This document shows positions 28,401 to 37,500 of a DNA stretch of 64,000 bases, one piece after another (the first letter of the stretch is position 1; each line of letters begins with the position of its first letter). The position numbers and the translations under genes are program-made. The DNA is from Chitinophaga rhizophila (lineage in GTDB: Bacteria > Bacteroidota > Bacteroidia > Chitinophagales > Chitinophagaceae), in NCBI RefSeq assembly GCF_019492185.1, contig NZ_JAICCF010000004.1, forward strand, positions 620,001-684,000, written 5' to 3'. The notes beneath the pieces were generated by a model, which was given only the letters and a program-made list of their open reading frames with translations, was not told where the DNA came from and searched no databases.

Positions 28401-29354
28401 CTCAAAAAGGTGGCGGCGGTTGTCAATAATATTTACACCGCCTCTGAGCGTACCGATCCATTTACGGCCCTGCCGGTCTTCGCAGATAGAGTATACCGCG
28501 TTGCTGGTCAGCGCCTGCTGGCTATGTGCCGCTTTTCCATCCCTGGCAATAAAGATACCATGTCCATCAGAACCTGCCCATATTGCGCCTTGCTGGTCAG
28601 CGCAGAGATTAACTATTTTACTGTTCTCTTCCAGGTAATTGGCAGACCATGCGCCGTTATAGCTGAAAAGCCCCTGGTCTGTTCCCAGCCAGAGCATACC
28701 TTTTTTATCAAAGCGGAGGCAGTTGCCCTGTGTCCGTTCTCTGCTGATAACGGTCAGCGTACCTTTGCTGCAATCGTAGCGGCAAAGACCTACATGCTGG
28801 ACAAAAACGAAGGCGGCTGTTTTGTCGGGAGTGAAATCGATAGCAGTTACTTCGTAGCTGGTGCTGTTGTTCAGTGGTATTTGTTTACCGGTATTCAGCT
28901 GCCCCTGAAAGCGAAGCAATCCGCTGTTTTCGGAACCGACCAGTACGAGTCCGCTGTTGCCAGCTTTGATAATATGGATGTTGCCACGCACAGGAGCTCC
29001 ATTGGCAAATGTTGCCATGGAGAAGTGTTCATTAACAGGATTGAATACGCTGATACCTTTCCGGCCACCGATCCACAGGCGGTGGTCGGTATCTCCGTCA
29101 ACCGAGTAGATTCCATTATCGATCAGGGATGTGGAATCACCTATCTTGTTTCTGTAGATCTTAAATTTATAGCCATCATAACGGTTAAGGCCATCATAGG
29201 TACCAAACCACATGAAGCCCTTATAATCCTGGTAAACATTCAATACAGCGTTGTTGGAAAGGCCGTTCTCTATACTGATATTCTTCAGTGGTTCACCGGC
29301 AGCAAACAGCGCGCTTACTGCAAGGCAAAGCCATAACATCATTGTCCACCGCAT
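25419..29354 (-). CDS. Hybrid two-component system regulator (HTCS)
   Basis: A 1311-residue one-protein sensor, kinase and transcription factor. After a signal peptide come about a dozen Reg_prop beta-propeller blades with repeated W-x-G-T/S signatures (MWFGTYDGLNRYDG, LWIGGRKGISVF, VWIGTDGGGLKHW, LWVGTEGGGLLLV), over roughly 30-640. A Y_Y_Y domain follows (GNYTFRVRVTNADGKWG) and one membrane segment near 765-790. The kinase has the phospho-histidine in SFFTNISHEFRTPLTLI and ATP-lid motifs GAGIPAEQQGKIFDKF and GFGIGLYLV. A receiver domain (TVLLIDDNAEIREYL, PDLVISDVHMEGMDG, DYITKPFD) and an AraC-type helix-turn-helix end the protein. It should sense a released oligosaccharide in the periplasm and activate the SusC-SusD-GH30-GH35 genes next to it. 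Complete; no missing catalytic residue seen. Confidence 0.96.
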   Translation of the reverse strand: MRWTMMLWLCLAVSALFAAGEPLKNISIENGLSNNAVLNVYQDYKGFMWFGTYDGLNRYDGYKFKIYRNKIGDSTSLIDNGIYSVDGDTDHRLWIGGRKGISVFNPVNEHFSMATFANGAPVRGNIHIIKAGNSGLVLVGSENSGLLRFQGQLNTGKQIPLNNSTSYEVTAIDFTPDKTAAFVFVQHVGLCRYDCSKGTLTVISRERTQGNCLRFDKKGMLWLGTDQGLFSYNGAWSANYLEENSKIVNLCADQQGAIWAGSDGHGIFIARDGKAAHSQQALTSNAVYSICEDRQGRKWIGTLRGGVNIIDNRRHLFEHQAFTGTVDNFILSFCEGKDRSVWIGTDGGGLKHWDRDKNIFRIYKYNPATPGAISSNFITSMVQDAQGDLWIATWFGGLNRYNRQRDAFEHFNCINPLTHAEENNVWIIYEDRRKQLWASTTNNGTLYLFDRTTNSFELFDQSLINMQCLAEDSKGNMWGGNYSSLIRIDRDHRRHKVIPVGYTVRAIHEDKRGNLWVGTEGGGLLLVNGATGTFTRFTEANGLPSNTILRLLEDDKGYLWMSTFNGLAQFDPQQHTSRNFSQSDGLQSNQFAYNAAMKLRSGEFLFGGIKGFNVFHPDSIFERSSFAPVFLTGIRINNSPVEQQPDLVSERTLENIEAVTIPYNKAAISLDFVSLEYTSPDKISYAYLLEGWDKNWNDAGAARTANYTRLQEGNYTFRVRVTNADGKWGNDIQLLKVIVLPPWYRTPWAYLAFTLLISLLIYAYIRYKSRQERLKYEIKLAHLESEKEKELNERKLSFFTNISHEFRTPLTLIINPLKELKDNEKLGVVYRNARRLLSLVDQLLLFRKAGNEELKVGRLDIIALCNEVFLCFTQQAAARNIRYQFLTAAPAADIYANYEQIEIALFNLLSNAFKFTPDGGAISCEVSCSAAEVKVTVTDTGAGIPAEQQGKIFDKFQQGDSKQAGFGIGLYLVRQFVENHQGTVSFQSTIGKGTTFSIHLLTGNAHFDPGQLLEETLKKSAILDELIEEVYNKPVKPAANEEMITEKKTVLLIDDNAEIREYLRQLFTGKYIVYEAENGNDGYAAVEKYSPDLVISDVHMEGMDGLTLCRKIKETEAFGHIPVILLTSASSPAARLEGIEGGADDYITKPFDNELLLVKVQTIIKNRNLLREYFLERITLKRSDLKVPAEYQDFLKKCIEIVEANLGNDDFSIKTFTQAIGMSHSSLYKKVKSISGQTINAFIRSIRLRKAAVLMLKENYTVNQAAFQVGIGDIKYFREQFFKLFGMNPSEYVRKYRHSFNEDLTIIRSEG

Positions 29355-29472
29355 TATACTGCATTCTTTTGCCGTTAAAATAAGGATTTTTTCTATTCAG
29401 CAAACCTTTTTTCTCTTAGGCAAAATATGTAGTAGGTGGCGTGGGAACTGAGTTTAAGTTATAATAAGTGTC

Positions 29473-31344
29473 TTAACTACGCTTATGATTGTACACTTCC
29501 TGCAGGAATCTGACAGCAATAGGATCGGTGAAGACACGGTTTACCAGCAGGGTGGCCCCATACGGAGTGACATGGTGCTCATCAAACATATATGGCACAT
29601 TAGCGGGCGACACGGCAGGTACGCTGTCTTTATTAAAGACGTCTACATAGAGCGACGGCAGACTGGATTTCAGGAAGGTATTGATCTGTTCTGACTGTGG
29701 CGTGCGGAATTTCCTGGTGAGCGGTCTTTCCAGTTCACTTTCCCAGGCAGCGATATAAGGATAGCTCATAGTGTAGGTCTCATTCTGTCCTATCAGCATC
29801 ACGTTGAGGTGATGTTCTTTGAGGAACTGCAGGGTACTTTGCAGATCTTTCATCAGCGCCTGGCTATTGTTCACTTCATTTACCCAGTTGGCTGTGATAA
29901 TTACGCCGTCTATTTCCGCGGCATGCTGCGCTATATAGTCTTTGTAAACGTAATTGATCACATCATCACAATGACCAGGAACGTTCTTTCTGATAACAGG
30001 TACACAGCTACTGCCGGTAGCCTGACTTAACAGGATACCGCGGTGACGCAGATTGTCTGACAAGGCACCCCAAAGCTGGGCAGCGTGGCTGTCTCCTATC
30101 AGCAAGACGTTCTTTACCGTATCGCTCAGGCAAAGGCAGTGTTCCTTGTTATACTTTTTCCCACTACCGATCATGATAAAGCAGGTATCCTGCCTGAACA
30201 TCGCGCCTTTCTCATCTTCATGCAGCTGCTCGTAGGCAGCCAGTTCCTGGCTTTTCTCTTTAAACAGAAAACTATTGGCGTCGGTCATCATACATACCAG
30301 AATGATAGCCGACATTGCCGCGGTAGCAAACAGGATACGCTTGTTCTGCTTATAATGAAGCGTTTCAATGAATCTATAGGAAAGGTAAGCCAGTCCTATA
30401 GCAATAGCGACAAAGATCAGCAGGGTAGTTTTGTTTCTGACAATACCGAAGTAGGTAGCAAACACAATCACCGGCCAGTGCCACAGGTACAATGAATAGG
30501 ATATTCTTCCAAAGAACTGGATAATGCCCATCCTCACAGGCTTCAGCTCATTCCAGTCAGCGATCAGCACCATGAATGTACCTATGACCGGCAGCAGGGT
30601 TAATACACCCGGCCAGGCAGTTCCTTTCTTGATGAATAGGATCGAGTACAGGATGATGGCATACCCTATAAGGGCAAGCGGTATCCGTTTCTTCCGATCT
30701 TGGATACGGCCTTCCAGGTAGAAGGCAATTCCCCCTATCATCATTTCCCAGGCGCGGGAAGGCAGTAAATAGAATGACGCGGTAGCATCATATTGTGTAA
30801 AAAGAAAGGAGCCGACTGTGAGTAAGGCAGTCAGTCCGACGAACACCAGCAGGTACTTTTTGCTGTCGGTAACTACTTTATGCAGCCACCGGAGTATAAT
30901 AGGATAAATCAGGTAGAACTGCCATTCTACAGAGAGTGACCAGGTATGCAACAGGATGTTGGTATCAGAAGCTGGGGCAAAGTAGTTGGAGTTTCTCCAG
31001 TATACTATATTGGAGATAAATAGCAGGCTGCTCACGCTATTCTTTGCCGTCTCGCGGTAATCAACAGGAAAAGTAATGAAAAACGTAAGCACAGTCAGTA
31101 TGCCCACCAGTACCAGTAAGGCCGGGATGATCCTTTTGATACGCTTTCCGTAAAAGTCGGTTAAGGTGAAGGTATGTTGTTGCAATGATCCGCTGATAAT
31201 GCGGGTCATCAGGTATCCAGAGATCACAAAGAACACATCCACTCCGGAGAATCCACCCTCAAATCTGCTGACACCGAAGTGAAAAAAGAGCACAGACAAT
31301 ACAGCTATCGCCCGGAGGGCATTAATGTCGTAACGGAACTTCAT
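29473..31344 (-). CDS. OafA-type acyltransferase with SGNH domain
   Basis: A 623-residue membrane O-acyltransferase. The acyltransferase-3 part (about 1-350) starts with YDINALRAIAVLSVLFFHFG, VDVFFVISGYLMTRII and has the usual set of about ten membrane helices. The periplasmic SGNH hydrolase-like part (about 370-620) has the nucleophile motif NVLLIGDSHAAQLWG and the Asp/His block FDEHHVTPYGA. Proteins of this layout O-acetylate surface polysaccharides such as LPS O-antigen or exopolysaccharide, using a cytoplasmic acyl donor. It stands alone between the hybrid regulator and a divergent hydrolase gene; no glycan synthesis genes are adjacent, so the acceptor is unknown. Confidence 0.93.
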   Translation of the reverse strand: MKFRYDINALRAIAVLSVLFFHFGVSRFEGGFSGVDVFFVISGYLMTRIISGSLQQHTFTLTDFYGKRIKRIIPALLVLVGILTVLTFFITFPVDYRETAKNSVSSLLFISNIVYWRNSNYFAPASDTNILLHTWSLSVEWQFYLIYPIILRWLHKVVTDSKKYLLVFVGLTALLTVGSFLFTQYDATASFYLLPSRAWEMMIGGIAFYLEGRIQDRKKRIPLALIGYAIILYSILFIKKGTAWPGVLTLLPVIGTFMVLIADWNELKPVRMGIIQFFGRISYSLYLWHWPVIVFATYFGIVRNKTTLLIFVAIAIGLAYLSYRFIETLHYKQNKRILFATAAMSAIILVCMMTDANSFLFKEKSQELAAYEQLHEDEKGAMFRQDTCFIMIGSGKKYNKEHCLCLSDTVKNVLLIGDSHAAQLWGALSDNLRHRGILLSQATGSSCVPVIRKNVPGHCDDVINYVYKDYIAQHAAEIDGVIITANWVNEVNNSQALMKDLQSTLQFLKEHHLNVMLIGQNETYTMSYPYIAAWESELERPLTRKFRTPQSEQINTFLKSSLPSLYVDVFNKDSVPAVSPANVPYMFDEHHVTPYGATLLVNRVFTDPIAVRFLQEVYNHKRS

Positions 31345-31607
31345 ATAAACTATTTCAGGTAATACCCTATTCAGGTAAGGTGACTTATACTAATACTTGG
31401 TTGATAATCAATATCTCAGAAACACACACATCGCCAAATGATTGCAAATCATTCTGCAGCAGCACAATCGGGCCTACCCTCACTACAACTATCGTTCCTA
31501 ACTGAATGGTAACAGTCCTGGAAGGGTAAATATCCTGGATAAGGTACACAATATCATCTGTAACATTGAACAGTAGAATATTTATCTTTAAGACAAACCC
31601 AGATATT
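31345..31607. other. Divergent intergenic region with a possible small minus-strand frame
   Basis: Contains promoters for the divergent acyltransferase and hydrolase genes. A direct repeat TTCAGGTAA occurs twice near 31352 and 31371. A minus-strand frame open from 31642 to 31385 reads plausible beta-rich sequence (TVTIQLGTIVVVRVGPIVLL), but its only ATGs are inside the hydrolase gene. Confidence 0.35.
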
Positions 31608-32501
31608 ATGAACAACGGAGCAATTAAAAAGGAGGACATCAAACAGGAGGTGTTCGACCTGTATGATGACTACGCGCATAGCAGGGTAAGCAGACGCGAA
31701 TTTATGGAAAAGCTGTCTGTATATGCGGTTGGCAGCATGACGCTACCTGCGCTAATGAGTTTCCTGATGCCGGATTATAACAATGCTGTTCAGATAAAGG
31801 CCAACGATCCCAGGCTGGATTCGTCTTATGTTAATTATAACTCACCCAAAGGCGGCGGTAATATCAAAGCGCTATTGTCCAGGCCTGCCGATGCGAAAGG
31901 CAAAATGGGAGGGATAATTGTTGTGCATGAGAACAGGGGTTTAAATCCGCATATAGAAGATGTAGCCAGAAGAGCAGCACTTGCCGGATTTATTTCTATT
32001 GCACCGGATGCCCTGACACCGCTGGGGGGCTACCCCGGTACGGACGATCAGGGCAGGGAGCTACAGAGTAAAAGAGACCGGAATGAAATGCTGGAAGACT
32101 TTATAGCCGCCTATACTTACCTGAAGGAGCATAAAGACTGTAACGGTAAAATCGGAGTCGTGGGTTTCTGTTTCGGTGGATGGATTGCCAATATGATGGC
32201 CGTGCGTGTACCCGAACTGGCTGCCGCAGTACCGTTCTATGGCGGTCAGCCGGCCAAAGAGGATGTACCAGCTATCAAAGCGCCTCTACAGCTGCATTAT
32301 GCAGAACTGGATACACGGGTAAACGAAGGCTGGCCCGCATATGAAAGTGCGCTGAAGGAACATCATAAGGCATACACCGCGTACATGTACCCGGGTGTCA
32401 ACCACGGCTTTCATAATGATACCACCCCCAGGTACGATAAGGCAGCGGCCGAACTGGCCTGGCAGCGTACAGTTGACTTCTTCAGGGAGAAACTCGGCTG
32501 A
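31608..32501 (+). CDS. Dienelactone hydrolase-family protein with Tat-like signal
   Basis: A 297-residue alpha/beta-hydrolase from ATG 31608; an in-frame start at 31566 would add 14 residues unlike a gene start. Residues 27-52 form a twin-arginine-type signal (VSRREFMEKLSVYAVGSMTL), set unusually far in behind about 27 polar residues. The DLH domain follows, with catalytic Cys188 in VVGFCFGGW, Asp235 in AELDTRVN and His266 in VNHGFHND. Cysteine nucleophile and triad order match carboxymethylenebutenolidase-type enzymes, which hydrolyse lactones or esters. Export of the folded enzyme is inference from the signal. A terminator at 32522-32561 follows, so it is monocistronic. Confidence 0.9.
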   Translation: MNNGAIKKEDIKQEVFDLYDDYAHSRVSRREFMEKLSVYAVGSMTLPALMSFLMPDYNNAVQIKANDPRLDSSYVNYNSPKGGGNIKALLSRPADAKGKMGGIIVVHENRGLNPHIEDVARRAALAGFISIAPDALTPLGGYPGTDDQGRELQSKRDRNEMLEDFIAAYTYLKEHKDCNGKIGVVGFCFGGWIANMMAVRVPELAAAVPFYGGQPAKEDVPAIKAPLQLHYAELDTRVNEGWPAYESALKEHHKAYTAYMYPGVNHGFHNDTTPRYDKAAAELAWQRTVDFFREKLG

Positions 32502-32521
32502 CGAGCAGCTGATAACAGATA

Positions 32522-32561
32522 AAGAAGGCCTGTAGATTATATGTCCAGGCCTTCTTCTTTT
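32522..32561 (+). terminator. Rho-independent terminator
   Basis: AAGAAGGCCTG and CAGGCCTTCTT make a perfect 11-bp stem with a 13-base loop, followed by cttttaa. It lies 20 bp after the dienelactone hydrolase gene. Confidence 0.85.
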
Positions 32562-32649
32562 AACCGCCAGGTATTAAATACCCGGCAGCTATACCGTTCA
32601 ACGCCTATCACCACCATAGGCCCAGTGACGCTTGGATATATTAAAAAGG

Positions 32650-33798
32650 ATGACTATTTTTCAAGCTTCACGCTTAAATATTGTCATGCAAACAGGCGCT
32701 ATCGCAGAAACAGGTCATCAACAACAACAATTATTACAGACAAAACAACATTTTGAAGTACTCGACGGACTCAGAGGCATTGCGGCCATTGTAGTCGTTT
32801 TTTTCCATTTTATGGAAATCGTTTATACAGACTTTAGTAAGAACTTCGCTGCTCATGGCTTCCTTGCAGTAGACTTTTTCTTCTGTCTGAGCGGTTTTGT
32901 TATCGCTTATGCGTATGACAACCGGATAGAGAAAATGGGATTCCGGGAGTTCTTTATCTCAAGAGTTATCAGGCTGCACCCACTCGTAGTATTGGGTACG
33001 GTACTGGGGTTGCTTGCCTTCCTTTTTGACCCTTTTACGGGTTTTCCTACCGGTTATAGTGCTGGTAAGCTGGCATTGGTAATACTTACCTCCCTGCTTA
33101 TGGTTCCTTTTCCGGTAATGAGCGAGCGGGCCTTCAATCTTTTCGGACTTAATGCCCCGGGTTGGTCGTTGTTCTGGGAATATGTAGCGAGTATTGTTTA
33201 CGGAGCAATCCTCTGGCGACTTAACAAAAGAATACTATTGGTATTGGCGGTTATCTCAGCGGTATGGCTCAGCTATATCGGGTATACTGCCGGCAATTTG
33301 CTGGGGGGATGGAGCAAAGACAACTGGTGGCATGGAGGCGCACGCCTATCGTACTCTTTCCTGGCAGGAATGCTGGTATACCGGTATAAATTAATCATTA
33401 CCAATAAACTAGGCTTTGCGGGTACTACCCTACTGCTGCTCTGTGCGCTTTTGATGCCCTGGACAAATATGGCCTGGCTCACAGAACTGATTATCGTGAT
33501 TGCCTGGTTTCCCTTCCTGATCGCATTAGGCGCAGGTACACCAGCCGGCAGCGGTATTCAGTCTATATGCAGCTTTGCAGGCAAGATATCCTACCCCTTA
33601 TATATGACACATTATGCAGTAATGTGGGCCTTTGGCGGGTATTATGCGAAGTATCAACCTGGTACCGGACAGGTAACATTGATCATCATTGGCGGAGTAA
33701 TCCTCCTCATCGGATTGGCCTACCTGGCTATGGCAGCATATGATACCCCTGTCCGGAGATATCTGACAGCCAGAAGGAAGCTGAACAGCCAGCGGTAG
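32650..33798 (+). CDS. Acyltransferase-3 family membrane protein
   Basis: About 382 residues from ATG 32650. Starts at TTG 32632 and ATG 32686 are also possible, since the conserved part begins only with FEVLDGLRGIAAIVVVFFHF. Family landmarks are AVDFFFCLSGFVIAYAYDNR and EFFISRVIRLHPLVVLG, followed by about ten hydrophobic helices and a short basic tail. Unlike the protein at 29473 it has no SGNH domain. Such proteins move acyl groups onto exported sugars or small molecules; the substrate is unknown. It sits between terminated neighbours and is probably a single-gene unit with the small gene downstream starting 48 bp later. Confidence 0.88.
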   Translation: MTIFQASRLNIVMQTGAIAETGHQQQQLLQTKQHFEVLDGLRGIAAIVVVFFHFMEIVYTDFSKNFAAHGFLAVDFFFCLSGFVIAYAYDNRIEKMGFREFFISRVIRLHPLVVLGTVLGLLAFLFDPFTGFPTGYSAGKLALVILTSLLMVPFPVMSERAFNLFGLNAPGWSLFWEYVASIVYGAILWRLNKRILLVLAVISAVWLSYIGYTAGNLLGGWSKDNWWHGGARLSYSFLAGMLVYRYKLIITNKLGFAGTTLLLLCALLMPWTNMAWLTELIIVIAWFPFLIALGAGTPAGSGIQSICSFAGKISYPLYMTHYAVMWAFGGYYAKYQPGTGQVTLIIIGGVILLIGLAYLAMAAYDTPVRRYLTARRKLNSQR

Positions 33799-33845
33799 CA
33801 TACGGGGAGTCCGTATCTTCATATTCAACATATTATTTGCCTGAA

Positions 33846-34388
33846 ATGAGCAGAAAAAACCTTATTCCTGTAGTGCTGGCGGCGGCCTTAAGCTTTTCCT
33901 GCCTGACAGCTGCCGCCCAGCGGAAAGGCCAGTCAGCCAGCGCAGCATCTACAGCCAACCCGGCTGACATTGCCAATATCCGGGCCGCATTTAAGCAGAT
34001 TAACGCCATGCAGCTACGCAAGGAGGAATTTACATATGAAGCAGCAGCGTGTGCTGACGGAGGAGTGGTACAATACTTCTTTAAAGGAAAGGAGATCGTT
34101 AAAATAATAGAATCAGGTAGTGTCGGCGATGGCAGCTGGAAGAAGGAGTTCTATTACCAGTCAGGCAAGTTCATATTCAGCTACGATTTGATCGAGGGCG
34201 AGTCTGCAGATGGTCATGCCTCAAAAATCGAACATCGCTTGTATGTGAAAGATGGAAAGGTGATCCGTTACCTGGAAGACCAGCAGGATATTCCGGAAGA
34301 TGGTACCGCCACAAGAGATATAGACATCGCCGGCAAACTATTGGAAGCGTATAAGACCAGACAATTCGCAAATGCACTGTGTGAGTAA
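33846..34388 (+). CDS. Small secreted protein of unknown function
   Basis: About 180 residues from ATG 33846 (MSRKNLIPVV); a TTG at 33837 is the only earlier start. A signal peptide (LAAALSFSCLTAAAQ) is followed by an Ala/Ser-rich linker. The mature part is a compact domain with KEEFTYEAAACADGGVVQYF, GDGSWKKEFYYQSGKFIFSY and HRLYVKDGKVIRYL. This looks like repeated beta-hairpins in which each strand pair reports a value, as in small periplasmic proteins of Bacteroidota. I do not recognise a named family. It could be co-transcribed with the upstream acyltransferase. Confidence 0.7.
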   Translation: MSRKNLIPVVLAAALSFSCLTAAAQRKGQSASAASTANPADIANIRAAFKQINAMQLRKEEFTYEAAACADGGVVQYFFKGKEIVKIIESGSVGDGSWKKEFYYQSGKFIFSYDLIEGESADGHASKIEHRLYVKDGKVIRYLEDQQDIPEDGTATRDIDIAGKLLEAYKTRQFANALCE

Positions 34389-34435
34389 TGTAACGCTCTT
34401 AATTAGATCATTGGCTAATCAGCCTAAAATATAAA

Positions 34436-34459
34436 ACCGGGAGGTAGACACCTCCCGGT
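34436..34459 (-). terminator. Terminator of the metal-efflux operon
   Basis: ACCGGGAGGT and ACCTCCCGGT form a perfect 10-bp stem with an AGAC loop. On the minus strand it is followed by TTTTATATTTT, which fits termination of the efflux operon (last gene ends at 34556). It may also end the convergent plus-strand transcript. Confidence 0.85.
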
Positions 34460-34555
34460 AATTCACAGAATCACGATAATCCTTCTAAAGACCCTCTTTT
34501 GTCTCTATTGTAGGATAAATTCAGCTGTCTGTATTTATCCCGTACTATATCATTG

Positions 34556-37500
34556 TTATTTTTTTACTTCTTTCCGGTACGCCCAGTAGAATAACTGTGG
34601 CAGCAACGTGACGGACAACAGCATACAGATGATCAATCCACCGACAATCATAATAGCCAATGGTTTCTGTACCTCTGATCCCATACCATTAGACAATGCG
34701 GCTGGCAGCAGTCCCAGGGATCCCATTAAGGCAATCATTACAATCGGCCGGATCCTGGAGTAAACACCAGACGATATTGCTTCCCGTAGCGGCATCCGCT
34801 TGCGTAGGTTGTCCCGCATCACTCCTATCAGCACTATACCATCAATGGTGGCCACACCAAACAGGATGATGAATCCGATACCTGCGGAGATACCAAAAGT
34901 GGTATTGGTGACCCACAGGGAAATAAAACCGCCGATAAATGCAAACGGCAGTGTCACGGACGATATGAGCATATCTTTCATATTACCCTGGAAGTTGACA
35001 TACAGCAGGAACATGATCAGCAGTAATGACACCGGCACGATAACCAGCAGCTGCCGGGTAGCCCTTTCCTTGCTTTCAAATTCTCCGGCCCACTCCACTT
35101 TGTTATAAGCAGGTAATTTGATCTCTTTCGCAACGACTGATTGTGCTTCAGCAATTGTACTACCCAGGTCGCGGCCTTCTACCGCAAAACCTACGGCTAT
35201 GTAGCGACTACCACCTTCCCGGTAGATAAATGCCGGTCCGGTAACGTAGGAAATGGTTGCAATATCCCGCAGCGGTACCTGATCCTGCCTGTTCTTGGAA
35301 GGAATCAGGATGTCTCCTATCTTCTTCTCGTCGTCGCGGTAAGCCTTGGCAAACCGCAGCCTTACATCGAACATGCGTTCACTTTCATAGAAGGTAGTAG
35401 CTGAACGACCACCGATAGCCATCTCAATTACTGCCTGCGCATCAGCAATATCAACCCCATACCTGGCCATATCATGGTCATGCAGTTTTATACGAAGTTC
35501 AGGCAGGCCCATATTCTTAAACACATTAACATCCTCGATACCATCTACCTTCTTTATCACATCGGCTACCTGTCCCGCATACTGTTCCAGCTCTACCAGG
35601 TCGTCGCCGAATATCTTAATGACAGAAGCGCTTTTGACACCGGCCACATATTCCTCTACGTTATCCTGTATTGGCTGACTAAAGGCAAATACTACCCCTG
35701 GATAAGCCTCCAGCATCTTCCTCAGTTGACCGATCAGTTCATCTTTGGAGATATGATGTTTCCATTCCTTTTCAGGATGTAACTGGATATGAAACTCAAT
35801 ATTAAAGAAGCCAGTTGGTTCCGTACCATCGCTGGGCCGTCCTACCTGGTTGAGTACAAATTTCACTTCCTCAAATGCGCTGATCTTCTTTCTGATTTCG
35901 GTAGCCAGCCGGGATGTTTCATTGAGATTGACACTATTCGGGAAGGTAGCCCGCACATAAATTGAACCTTCATTCAGCTTTGGCAGGAACTCAGAGCCAT
36001 AGAAGCAGAACCGGCCGATACAAACAGCCAATACGAGCAAGAATATGGCAAGGGTCAGCTTCTTGTATTTAGTACTGACAGTGTACAAGTTGAAGAGATG
36101 CTTCCGGAAGAAGGCAGATATTTTATTTTCCCGCTCCTCAATGTTCTTAACCAGCAGCACTTTACACATGGCTGGTACGTAAGTCAGGCTGAGTATAAGA
36201 GATCCCAGTAACGCGTAGCCCAATGTAAAGGCCAATGGGGAGAACATCTTGCCCTCTACCTTCTGGAAAGAGAAGATAGGCAGCAATGCCGTGATCAGTA
36301 TCAGCAGGGCAAAGAATATATAGGTAGCCACTGCACTGGCGCTCTTCCTGATCAGCCCCAGTTTACTCATCTTGTTAAATCGCTCTGTACCAATAGTGTG
36401 TGACAGGGTGGCCATTGCTACAAATACGGTTTCCACTATCACCAGTGTGCCCTCAAGTAGCAGACCGAAGTCCAGCGAACCCATTGAGATCAGGTTGGCC
36501 GGCAGTCCTTGTATCCGGAGCATAATCAGTGCAAACAGGAAGGACAGCGGAATGACGGATGAAACAATGATAGTCGTGCGCCAGTCGTACAGGAAGATGA
36601 ACACAATCAGTGATACCAGCAACACCCCTTCTATCAGGTTTTTGGTAACCGTCTTGACGGTAGTATTTACCAGTTCCGAACGGTCAATAAACGGCACCAT
36701 TCTGACATCCTCCGGCAGTATTCTGCCATTGAGGTCGGCGATCTTTGTTTTCAGGTTCTCTATCACCTCGCTGGGGTTTTCGCCCCTTAACATAACTACA
36801 ATGCCCTGTACCAGGTCGTCGTCTTCCTGAAGGCCTACCTTCCCGAGTCTCGGTTTGGCAGCAACTTCCACCTGTGCCACGTGTTTAACAAGGACAGGCA
36901 CATTGTCTTTCACCTCTATGAGGATATTCTCAATATCTTCTATCTTTTCCAGCAGGCCAACCCCTCGTACCACGTATGCCTGGTCGCCCTTTTCAATTAC
37001 ATCTCCGCCGACGTTCACATTACTCTTACCCACCGCTTCAAATACGTCCAGTGGTGACAGGCCGAAGTTGGCCAGCTCGGACGGGTTGATCCTGATCTCA
37101 TAGATCTTCTCTTCTCCACCGAAAGTAATTACATCCGCTACGCCAGGTACAGCGAGCAGTTCACGCTCAATGGTCCATTCCTGGATAGCAGTCAGTTCTT
37201 TAATAGGTCTCTTGCTTTTGATCACATACCGGAAAATTTCGCCGGTAGCACCATAGGGAGGCTCAATTTCTGCCGAAGCACCCTCGGGCAGCTCTACCTT
37301 GTTGATCCTGTTGGAAGCGTACTGCTGGGCGTAAAAGTCCGTTACCTGATCTTCAAAGGTCACGGTCACGACCGATAGGCCGAACAGCGAGATAGACCTT
37401 ACTGACTGTTTCTGCGGGATAGTATTCATTTCCCGCATCACGGGGAGGGTGACAAATTTCTCTATTTCCTCGGCGCTCCGTCCTGGCCATTGGGTAATAA

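Noticed and set aside
28299..29336. Long plus-strand open frame (345 codons) opposite the hybrid regulator
   Set aside because: It mirrors the codon pattern of the propeller repeats and has no domain, ribosome site or promoter.
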